A stretch of DNA of 40,959 nucleotides from Caulobacter sp. (GTDB lineage Bacteria; Pseudomonadota; Alphaproteobacteria; Caulobacterales; Caulobacteraceae), in NCBI GenBank assembly GCA_019636175.1, contig JAHBYC010000024.1:1-40959 (forward strand). The letters are read 5' to 3'. This document shows positions 32,743-40,959 of the stretch, piece after piece. The notes under the pieces are model-generated. The model was not told the origin of the DNA. It made no database searches and saw only the letters and a list, made by a program, of their open reading frames with translations. The translations under genes were made by a program, and so were the position numbers. Every line of letters begins with the position of its first letter. Position 1 is the stretch's first letter.

Positions 32743-33846
32743 CTACTCCTTGAGGCCCGCCACCCGCTCGAGCGCCGGCCGCAGCAGGACGGGAAACCAT
32801 CCGGCCAGGCGAATGGCGAGGTTGCGCCCGGCGATGACAAGAGGAGAACGCGCCTGGGCCACGGCCAGGGCCCCCTCGCTGAGCCTGATCCAGCGACGGC
32901 CGACCGGACGGCGTTCATCGCAATAGCCGGCAAGATCATCGTCCATCACCCGGCGGGCGAAGGCCGCGGCGTCCTCGATCCCCAGGTTCATGCCCCGCGC
33001 GCCCAAGGGGGAATGGACATGCGCCGCATCGCCGCCGAGGAAGACCGGGCCCTTCCGATAGGTCGAGGCCTGTCGGATCGGCAGCGGAAACAGATCCGTC
33101 CGCAGCACCCGGTCCACCCGGAAATCGCCATGGATCCTGGCCATGGCGTCCGGCGTGTTCGACACCGCGCGAAACCGCCCCTCACCGATCGGAATGATGA
33201 AGCCAACATCGCCATCGGGGTGAAAGAAGACCTGGGCGAGGTCGGGGGAATGCGGCCAGTCGCCGATCTCGACATCGGCGATGCTCCACTGTCGCCGATG
33301 GTCATAGCCTTCGAAGGCGATGCCGGCCGCCTCCCGGACCCGGCTGTGGACGCCGTCGGCGCCGAAGATCAGATCAAAATCCGCCGTCTCCCGGCCGCGC
33401 GGCCCCTCCAGCGCCACCGAAGCCCCCTGCCCCGCGATCGTCAGGTCCGTCAGCCTCACGCCCCATTCGACCGTCACGCCCAGACCGGCCAGGGCCCGGG
33501 CCATCACCGTCTCGGTCTGGCTCTGCGGCAGGGACAGCAGGAAATTGTAGCGGTGCGGCAGAGGGCCGAAATCGACCGCCCCGATGCGACGGCCGTGATA
33601 GCGGACCTGCGCGCCCCTGACCCTGATCCCCTCCGACAACAGCGTGTCGGCGACGCCTGATGGATGCAGCAGGTCCAGGCTATGGGGGCTTATACCGACC
33701 GCCTTGCTCAGGGGCGTCGGCCCCTCGTCCCGGTCGATGATCCGCGGCCGCAGTCCCCGCCGCGCCAGTTCAAGCGCGGCGGTCAGGCCGGTGGGACCGG
33801 CCCCGACGACGAGGATACGGGGTAGGGTTCGGGGCATGGAGCCCAT
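32743..33846 (-). CDS. FAD-dependent aromatic-type monooxygenase (class A)
   Basis: A 367-residue flavoprotein monooxygenase of the PHBH-like group. Rossmann motif VVGAGPTGLTAALELARRG near the N terminus; the DG motif IFGADGVHSRVRE near 165; and the GD motif VFLGGDAAHVHSPLGARGMN near 275 that binds FAD ribose and phosphate. The family hydroxylates aromatic or polyketide-like substrates with NAD(P)H and oxygen; the substrate is unknown. The start is ATG 33846 (MGSMPRT); ATG 33837 three codons later is equally possible. It is divergent from a second FAD monooxygenase at 33942. Confidence 0.9.
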   Translation of the reverse strand: MGSMPRTLPRILVVGAGPTGLTAALELARRGLRPRIIDRDEGPTPLSKAVGISPHSLDLLHPSGVADTLLSEGIRVRGAQVRYHGRRIGAVDFGPLPHRYNFLLSLPQSQTETVMARALAGLGVTVEWGVRLTDLTIAGQGASVALEGPRGRETADFDLIFGADGVHSRVREAAGIAFEGYDHRRQWSIADVEIGDWPHSPDLAQVFFHPDGDVGFIIPIGEGRFRAVSNTPDAMARIHGDFRVDRVLRTDLFPLPIRQASTYRKGPVFLGGDAAHVHSPLGARGMNLGIEDAAAFARRVMDDDLAGYCDERRPVGRRWIRLSEGALAVAQARSPLVIAGRNLAIRLAGWFPVLLRPALERVAGLKE

Positions 33847-33941
33847 TGTAGCCCCACGAAGTCGTGACGCCACGTTCCGCCGCCCGGACGGGCCATCGCC
33901 CGGCCAGGGGTGTAGGGTCAAGCAAAGGAACAGGAGCCGCC

Positions 33942-35135
33942 ATGAGGATCGCCGTCAGCGGCGCCGGCGTCGCCGGCCCGACCGTTGCCTGGTGGCTGGC
34001 GAAGGCCGGCCATGACATCACCCTGATCGAAGTCGCCCCGGCCTTCCGCGCCGGCGGCTATGTCATCGATTTCTGGGGCGTCGGCTACAGCGTGGCCGAA
34101 CGGATGGGCCTGCTGCCGAAGATTCATCAGGCGGGCTACCGCTTCAACGCCCTGCGGCTGGTCGATGAACAGGGCCGCAAGGTCGGCGGTTTTTCCACCG
34201 AACCCCTGCGACGCCTGACCGGAGGGCGCCTCACCAGCCTGCCGCGCGGCGATCTGGCCAGGATCATCTTCGACGACCTCGCCGGGCGGGTCGACACCCG
34301 CTTCGACGAAAGCATCACCGCCGTGGAGGACGACGGCGACCGGCTGCGCCTGCGGTTCAAACATTCGGGCCCAGAGGATTTCGATCTGTTGATCGGCGCC
34401 GACGGCCTCCACTCGAATGTCCGGCGACTGGTCTTCGGGGCCGAGGACCGTTTCGAAAAGCAGCTCGGCTTTCGGGTCGCCGCCTTCGAGACCACGGGAT
34501 ACCGGCCGCGGGAGGCGTTGACCTATGTCGCCCATTCTCCGCCAGGTCAGCAGATCGCCCGTTTCGCCCTGGACGGCGATCGCACGGTTTTCATGCTGGT
34601 CTTCCGCGCCGACCTGATGGACGGGCCCGAGCCCCGTTCAAGCGACGAGGTCCGCGCCGTCCTGCACAGGGTCTATCGCGACGTCGGCTGGGAAACCGGC
34701 GCCATCCTCTCCGCCATGGACGCCGCGCCGGAACTCTACTTCGACCGGGTCAGCCAGATCCGTATGGACCGCTGGTCCAAAGGCCGGGTGGCGTTGCTGG
34801 GCGATGCGGCGTCGGCCGTGTCGCTGCTGGCCGGTGAGGGAACCGGCCTGGCGATGACCGAAGCCTATGTGCTGGCCGGCGAACTGGCCCGGGCCGGCGG
34901 CGATCACCGCGCCGCCTTCGCCGCTCATGAGGCCAGGCTGCGCCCGTTCATCACCGGAAAGCAGAAGGCGGCGGAGGGCATGGCCGCCTCCTTCGTGCCC
35001 CGGACGGCGCTGGGCGTCTGGTTCCGCAATCTGGTGACCCGGGTGATGGCCGTGCCGGGACTGGCCGAGCTGTTCCTGGGCGGCAGCGTGAAGGACGACT
35101 TCGACCTGCCCGACTATGATATTCGGGGTTCTTAG
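33942..35135 (+). CDS. FAD-dependent monooxygenase (TetX/UbiH-like)
   Basis: A 397-residue flavoprotein monooxygenase. MRIAVSGAGVAGPTVAWWL is the FAD Rossmann motif; the DG motif is LLIGADGLHSNVRRLV (near 150); the GD motif is VALLGDAASAVSLLAGEGTG (near 285). A C-terminal hydrophobic helix (WFRNLVTRVMAVPGLAELF) ends the protein. The pattern resembles the TetX/RebC-like group, which hydroxylates small lipophilic molecules; no substrate can be named. ATG 33942 has the ribosome site CAGGAG. It shares a 95-base divergent gap with the other FAD monooxygenase gene, so the two may be regulated together. Confidence 0.9.
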   Translation: MRIAVSGAGVAGPTVAWWLAKAGHDITLIEVAPAFRAGGYVIDFWGVGYSVAERMGLLPKIHQAGYRFNALRLVDEQGRKVGGFSTEPLRRLTGGRLTSLPRGDLARIIFDDLAGRVDTRFDESITAVEDDGDRLRLRFKHSGPEDFDLLIGADGLHSNVRRLVFGAEDRFEKQLGFRVAAFETTGYRPREALTYVAHSPPGQQIARFALDGDRTVFMLVFRADLMDGPEPRSSDEVRAVLHRVYRDVGWETGAILSAMDAAPELYFDRVSQIRMDRWSKGRVALLGDAASAVSLLAGEGTGLAMTEAYVLAGELARAGGDHRAAFAAHEARLRPFITGKQKAAEGMAASFVPRTALGVWFRNLVTRVMAVPGLAELFLGGSVKDDFDLPDYDIRGS

Positions 35136-35208
35136 GGTCATGCGCGCCGGGATCAATTTCGCGGACCGGCCGTTGTCCTGTCTCGCGGCGCGCGGGAGGG
35201 AGCCAACA

Positions 35209-35952
35209 ATGCTGATCAGGTCCGGGATTTTAGTCGCCCTCATGCTGCCCCTGGCCGCATGTGGGCCCACATCGCCCTCGGGCCCGGCTCCGGCCGAGGA
35301 CCGGACGGCGACGGCCTCCGACCCGGAAATCCCGACCGCTCCTGCTGCAACCGATCCCGCCCCCGCAGCACCCGCCGCGCCCGTCGGCCTGATCGCCTGC
35401 GCCACCCAGATCGGCGTGGGACCGGCCCGGACCCTGGCGGATCAGTGCCGCCAGGTCTCGCCGGCGACCCGTCCGCCCTGCCATATCGCCAACAGCTGCG
35501 CCCTGATCCGCGACGAGATCGCCCGCAGCTGCAGCCTGCTGGGGCCTGACGCCGCCGCGGCCGGCTGCCCGGTCGATCCCGGCGGCGCCCAGGCCGCCAC
35601 CGACGTCGTGAGCCGGTACTATGAGGCGCTCAATGCCCGCGACTACGCCACCGCCTACAGCCAGTGGCGCGGCGACGGCGAGGCCAGCGGCAAGTCCTAT
35701 GCGGATTTCAGCGCCGGTTTCGCCGCCACCCGGTCGACATCGGTCACCCTGGGCCGCCCCGGCGAGATCGAGGGGGCGGCCGGCTCGCTCTATGTGACTG
35801 TTCCGGTCACCGTCGACGCCGTCCTCAATGACGGAACGCGCCAACGGTTCGTGGGCGAGTACAGCCTGCGCCGGGTCAATGGCGTCGATGGCGCCACGCC
35901 CGAACAGCTGCGCTGGAAGCTGGCGTCCGCCAGCCTGAGGGCTTCCAGCTAA
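35209..35952 (+). CDS. Hypothetical lipoprotein with NTF2-like end
   Basis: A 247-residue lipoprotein: signal MLIRSGILVALMLPLAAC with lipobox LAAC (Cys18), then a Pro/Ala/Thr-rich tether (about 20-62). A Cys-rich middle follows with six cysteines (about 66-130: IACATQI, QCRQVS, PCHIANSCAL, SCSLL, GCPVD), and a C-terminal domain (about 140-245) starting VVSRYYEALNARDYATAYSQW. That last opening is typical of NTF2/SnoaL-like folds, which bind small ligands, but no function is known. The ribosome site GGGAGGGAG precedes ATG 35209, 73 bases after the FAD monooxygenase stop, same strand. Confidence 0.83.
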   Translation: MLIRSGILVALMLPLAACGPTSPSGPAPAEDRTATASDPEIPTAPAATDPAPAAPAAPVGLIACATQIGVGPARTLADQCRQVSPATRPPCHIANSCALIRDEIARSCSLLGPDAAAAGCPVDPGGAQAATDVVSRYYEALNARDYATAYSQWRGDGEASGKSYADFSAGFAATRSTSVTLGRPGEIEGAAGSLYVTVPVTVDAVLNDGTRQRFVGEYSLRRVNGVDGATPEQLRWKLASASLRASS

Positions 35953-36040
35953 GAGGCCGCGGCCATCGCCTGAACGGTGCGTCGTTCTCGGCAAGGGACC
36001 CCCTCAGGCAACCAAGCCGCCGCGCCGCCGTTGAGGCAGG

Positions 36041-36631
36041 ATGCGAAACCCTGCCCTGACGACCGCGTCCGCCCTCGCCATCACGCTCACCCTTTGCGCC
36101 TGCTCGCCAGCAGCCGACACGTCGCCGGCCGGTCCGCCCGCGGCCGACCAGCCCGCGCCCTCCCCGCCGGCCGAGCAGACGCCGGGTCCCGCGACCAATG
36201 CGCGGGTGCTGGGGCTGGAAGGTCTGGGCGATCTTCGCATCGGCCGGCCGCCGCCGGCGGGAAGCTCGTGGGCCGAACGCGGCGCCCAGGAAGGCGAGGC
36301 CTGCCGAACCATCACCTCGCCGGACTACCCGGGCGTCTACGCCATCGTCTCGGGCGGCCAGGTCCGGCGCATCACCATCGGACAGCGCTCGGATGTGAAA
36401 CTGGCGGAAGGCATTGGCGTCGGCGCCACCGAAGCCGAGGTCAAATCCTGGTTCGGAGGCTTCCGCGAGACGCCGCACAAGTACGAGGCCGCCCCGGCCA
36501 AATACCTCACGGCCCCGAACGCGGCGAGCGGTGATCCCGCCCTGCGGTTCGAGATCGGCGCCCATGGCCGGGTCAAGCTGATCCACGTCGGCATGATGCC
36601 CGAGCTGGGCTACGTCGAAGGCTGCAGCTAG
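36041..36631 (+). CDS. Hypothetical lipoprotein
   Basis: A 196-residue lipoprotein: signal MRNPALTTASALAITLTLCAC with a CAC lipobox (Cys at 19-21), a Pro/Ala tether (about 22-52), and one compact domain from LGLEGLGDLRIGRPPP (about 56). Later segments VYAIVSGGQVRRITIGQRSDV and GVGATEAEVKSWFG (a helix-turn after GIGVGAT) repeat a pattern seen in small periplasmic domains that follow a 'DLRIG' start. Two cysteines (EACRT, VEGCS) may pair. I cannot name a family. It follows the previous lipoprotein on the same strand after 88 bases and is convergent with guaA. Confidence 0.8.
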   Translation: MRNPALTTASALAITLTLCACSPAADTSPAGPPAADQPAPSPPAEQTPGPATNARVLGLEGLGDLRIGRPPPAGSSWAERGAQEGEACRTITSPDYPGVYAIVSGGQVRRITIGQRSDVKLAEGIGVGATEAEVKSWFGGFRETPHKYEAAPAKYLTAPNAASGDPALRFEIGAHGRVKLIHVGMMPELGYVEGCS

Positions 36632-36651
36632 GCCTGGACAGCCAGCCGCCG

Positions 36652-38202
36652 CTACTCCCACTCGATGGTGCCGGGCGGCTTGGAGGTCACGTCGTAGACC
36701 ACGCGGTTGACGCCCCGGACCTCGTTGATGATCCGGGTCGCGGTCTTGCCCAGGACGGGCCAGGGAAATTCGTAGAAGTCGGCGGTCATGCCGTCGGTCG
36801 AGGTCACCGCCCGCAGGGCCAGAACGTTCTCGTAGGTGCGGGCGTCGCCCATCACCCCGACGGTCTTGACCGGAAGCAGCACAGCGAAGGCCTGCCAGAT
36901 GTCGTCGTAGAGACCGGCCTTGCGGATTTCGTCGAGATAGATGGCGTCGGCCTGCTGCAGCACCGTGACCTTCTCGGGCGTGATCTCGCCCGGGATGCGG
37001 ATCGCCAGGCCCGGGCCCGGGAAGGGATGGCGACCGACGAAGTCGGGATGCAGGCCAAGCTCGACGCCCAGCGCCCGGACCTCGTCCTTGAACAGTTCGC
37101 GCAGCGGCTCGACCAGCTTCAGCTTCATATAGTCGGGCAGGCCGCCGACATTGTGGTGGCTCTTGATCACCGCGCTGGGTCCGCCGCGCGCCGAAACGCT
37201 TTCGACCACGTCGGGATAGAGGGTGCCCTGGGCCAGGAACTCCGCCCCCTCGATCTTGCTGCTCTCGGCGTCGAAGACATCGATGAACAGCTTTCCGATC
37301 ACCTTGCGCTTGGTCTCGGGGTCGCTGACGCCGGCCAGTCCGCCAAGAAATTCCTTCGATGCATCAACGTGGACCAGCGGAATATTGTAGTGGTTTCTGA
37401 ATAAGGAGACGACCTGCTCGCTCTCGCCCTGGCGCATCAGGCCGGTGTCGACATAGACGCAGGTCAGCTGGTCGCCGATGGCTTCATGGATCAGCACCGC
37501 GGCCACCGAGCTGTCCACCCCGCCGGACAGGCCGCAGATCACCCGGCCCTTGCCGACCTGCTGGCGGATGCGGACTACAGCCTCGTCCTTGAAGCGAGCC
37601 ATGGTCCAGTCGCCGGTCATGCCGGCGATCAGATGGGTGAAGTTCCACAGCAGGGTCTTGCCGCGGGGGGTGTGAACCACCTCGGGATGGAACTGCACCG
37701 CGTAGATCTTGCGCGCCTCGTCGGCGATGGCGGCAAAGGGCGCTCCGTCGCTGACGGCGATGACCTCGAACCCCGGCGGCAGGGCGGTGACCCGGTCGCC
37801 ATGGCTCATCCACACCGGCTCGCGGTGGCCCACCGCGCCGATGCCGGCGAACAGGGCGCTGTCCTTGCGGATCTCGATCTCGGCCCGGCCGAATTCCCGG
37901 TGATGACCGGCCTCGACCTTGCCGCCCAGTTCGGCGCAGATGGTCTGCTCGCCGTAGCAGATGCCCAGCATCGGCAGGCCCGACTCGAACAGCGCGTGGT
38001 CGGCCCTCGGGCTTTCGGCCTCGGTCGTGCTGGCCGGCCCGCCCGACAGGATGATCGCCGCCGGCTTCAGGCTTTCCAGCGCCTCGGTCGCCTTGTCGTA
38101 GGGATGAATCTCGCAATAGACGCCGCTCTCGCGAACCCGGCGGGCGATCAGCTGGGTCACCTGGCTGCCGAAATCGACGATGAGAACGGACTGGTGGTTC
38201 AT
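36652..38202 (-). CDS. guaA: GMP synthase (glutamine-hydrolysing)
   Basis: A 516-residue enzyme converting XMP to GMP with ATP and glutamine. The N-terminal class I glutamine amidotransferase has the catalytic triad Cys82 (LGICYGEQ), His172 and Glu174 (QFHPEV). The ATP-pyrophosphatase P-loop SGGVDSS is at 226-232, and the C-terminal dimerisation domain ends KPPGTIEWE, as is universal for GuaA. The ATG at 38202 overlaps the stop of the rsmB-like gene in ATGA, so it is translationally coupled; a longer open frame to 38751 lies inside that gene. It is the last gene of guaB-rsmB-guaA. Confidence 0.98.
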   Translation of the reverse strand: MNHQSVLIVDFGSQVTQLIARRVRESGVYCEIHPYDKATEALESLKPAAIILSGGPASTTEAESPRADHALFESGLPMLGICYGEQTICAELGGKVEAGHHREFGRAEIEIRKDSALFAGIGAVGHREPVWMSHGDRVTALPPGFEVIAVSDGAPFAAIADEARKIYAVQFHPEVVHTPRGKTLLWNFTHLIAGMTGDWTMARFKDEAVVRIRQQVGKGRVICGLSGGVDSSVAAVLIHEAIGDQLTCVYVDTGLMRQGESEQVVSLFRNHYNIPLVHVDASKEFLGGLAGVSDPETKRKVIGKLFIDVFDAESSKIEGAEFLAQGTLYPDVVESVSARGGPSAVIKSHHNVGGLPDYMKLKLVEPLRELFKDEVRALGVELGLHPDFVGRHPFPGPGLAIRIPGEITPEKVTVLQQADAIYLDEIRKAGLYDDIWQAFAVLLPVKTVGVMGDARTYENVLALRAVTSTDGMTADFYEFPWPVLGKTATRIINEVRGVNRVVYDVTSKPPGTIEWE

Positions 38203-39464
38203 GGCTTTCTTTCCAGCAGGGCCGCGAAGAAGCCGTCCGTGCCGGCCGTTCGGGGCGAAAGCCGCAGATAGCCCTGCGGCGTGAGGTGGTCGGGGAACAG
38301 GTCCAGCTTGCGGCCCCTGAACGCGGCGTTGCGCTCCAGAAAGGCGGCGACCTGGTCTTCGTTCTCCTCGGCGAGGATCGAACAGGTCACATAGATCATG
38401 CGCCCGCCCGGCCGGACGAACAGGCTCGCCTGGTCCAGCACCTTGCGCTGCTCGTTGAGGCGCCGCTGCAGGGCGTCGGGACTGAGCCGCCACTTGGCGT
38501 CGGGATGCCGCCGCCAGGTGCCCGACCCGGTGCAGGGGGCGTCGACGAAGACCAGGTCCATGGCCGCTTCCAGCCCGTTCAGCGGATCCTTGTTGAGCGG
38601 CGTGCGCAGGTCGAGGTTGGTCACCCCGGCGCGGGTGGCGCGGGGAATGATGTCGGTCATTCGCCGCGCATCGCTGTCGTAGGCGTAGATTCGCCCGGTG
38701 TTGGCCATCGTCGCCGCCAGGGCCAGGGTCTTGCCCCCGCCTCCGGCGCAATAGTCCAGCACCTGCTGGCCGGTGAGATCTCCGGCGCAGGCCGCGGCCA
38801 TCTGGCTGCCCAGATCCTGGACCTCGAACCAGCCCATGGCGAAGGCCGGATGGATTTCCACCGCCGCCGCCCGCTCGGCCGCCGCCGGAGCCGGCACGCG
38901 CAGGGCGTCGGGCAGCATCCCCGCCGGCTCGGCGCCCATCGACCCAAGGGCCTTCAGAACGTCATAGGCGTCGCTCTTGAGCCTGTTGACCCGCAGATCG
39001 ACCGGCGCCCGCTGGGCGAAGGCCTGGCCTTCCGCGACGCGGTCCTCCCCATAGGCCCGGACCATGCTGGCCTCGATCCAGTCGGGATAGTCGCCCTGAA
39101 TATCGGCCCTGGCCGCCGCGAGCGACACCGGCGTCGTCAGCGCCTCGACCTCGGCGCCGCTCAGAGGCGAGGGTCCATGCGGATCGTTGCAGGCTTCCCC
39201 GATCCGGTCCGTCTCCCAGTCCCACAGCCAGCGCAGGGCCCCCAGGCAGCGGGCCCGGTTGCTCTCGTCGCCCATCTGGAAGGCCAGGGATCGATTGCGT
39301 CGCAGGACATCCAGCACCAGGCCCGATACCCAGGCCCGGTCCTTCGACCCCGCGTATCGGGCGCCGTCGCTCCAGGTCTTCAACGCCTGCCGGACCGGCT
39401 TGTGGCGCAGTTCGATATCATCGAGGACCTGGATGGCCGCCGCGATCCGCCCGCCGTCCCGCAC
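38199..39464 (-). CDS. rsmB: RsmB/NOP-family rRNA (cytosine-C5) methyltransferase
   Basis: A 421-residue S-adenosylmethionine-dependent RNA m5C methyltransferase, most likely acting on 16S rRNA. The SAM-binding motif is [12 protein letters not shown] (about 235-246); the two conserved cysteines are Cys311 in [12 protein letters not shown] and Cys361 in [11 protein letters not shown] (the latter the nucleophile). The N-terminal part (about 1-150) is helical and could be a divergent NusB-like RNA-binding domain. It starts at GTG 39464, immediately after the TAG of guaB (TAG-GTG), and its stop overlaps the guaA start. Its exact target base (C967 in E. coli) is inferred from the family, so the symbol is tentative. 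Confidence 0.88.
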   Translation of the reverse strand: MRDGGRIAAAIQVLDDIELRHKPVRQALKTWSDGARYAGSKDRAWVSGLVLDVLRRNRSLAFQMGDESNRARCLGALRWLWDWETDRIGEACNDPHGPSPLSGAEVEALTTPVSLAAARADIQGDYPDWIEASMVRAYGEDRVAEGQAFAQRAPVDLRVNRLKSDAYDVLKALGSMGAEPAGMLPDALRVPAPAAAERAAAVEIHPAFAMGWFEVQDLGSQMAAACAGDLTGQQVLDYCAGGGGKTLALAATMANTGRIYAYDSDARRMTDIIPRATRAGVTNLDLRTPLNKDPLNGLEAAMDLVFVDAPCTGSGTWRRHPDAKWRLSPDALQRRLNEQRKVLDQASLFVRPGGRMIYVTCSILAEENEDQVAAFLERNAAFRGRKLDLFPDHLTPQGYLRLSPRTAGTDGFFAALLERKP

Positions 39465-40958
<1,494 letters not shown>

Positions 40959-40959
40959 T

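Overview
The window is very GC-rich, gene-dense chromosomal DNA from an alphaproteobacterium. The best fit is the Caulobacterales (Caulobacter/Phenylobacterium-like). This is judged from the near-fixed G/C at third codon positions, the protein sequences and the gene order serS-surE-pcm-LytM / DUF815 / yajC-secD-secF-Mth938-squalene synthase-like, which is typical of alphaproteobacteria. The genus is an inference; no rRNA or tRNA is present to settle it. I see 42 protein genes (the first, uvrA, is cut by the window edge), no RNA gene, no insertion sequence, no prophage and no CRISPR array. No gene-free gap exceeds about 200 bases. The larger gaps (1478-1660, 8183-8372, 12738-12885, 13195-13359, 17177-17340, 27142-27338) hold palindromic repeats or candidate promoters, or nothing I can recognise.

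Region 1 (1-6005): the 3' end of uvrA, then three paralogous polytopic membrane proteins on the minus strand (575-1477, 2576-3508, 3611-4519), with a small secreted protein and a glutathione transferase on the plus strand between the first two, then trmFO. Region 2 (6113-19524): a secreted S9 peptidase, then a long conserved housekeeping block. This comprises a squalene/phytoene synthase-like gene, an inserted PuuD-like membrane gene with its own candidate promoter and terminator, a Mth938-like gene, secF, secD, yajC, a DUF815 ATPase, a degenerate LytM/LysM lipoprotein (NlpD/DipM type), pcm, surE, serS and panB. PanB seems to start at CTG.

Region 3 (19527-28397) is the least explained. Two copies of a three-gene cassette (DUF6249-like membrane protein, ECF sigma factor, small two-helix membrane protein that is probably the anti-sigma factor) lie in tandem on the minus strand. 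Upstream, in the same direction, are a TPR lipoprotein, another lipoprotein, a secreted protein with two protease-inhibitor-like (Inh) domains and a 952-residue secreted CARDB protein. A LuxR-type regulator is divergent from the last of these. This looks like an envelope-facing regulatory and secreted-protein island.

Region 4 (28416-36631): an ArsC/YffB-like reductase, a membrane PQQ glucose-type dehydrogenase, a small outer-membrane-like protein, a second glutathione transferase, two divergent FAD monooxygenases and two lipoproteins. Region 5 (36652-40928): guaB, rsmB-like and guaA packed with no spacing, linking GMP synthesis to an rRNA methyltransferase.

Functions are family-level readings from sequence alone. 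Starts were moved from the longest open frame where a Shine-Dalgarno sequence, signal peptide or paralogue alignment argued for it.
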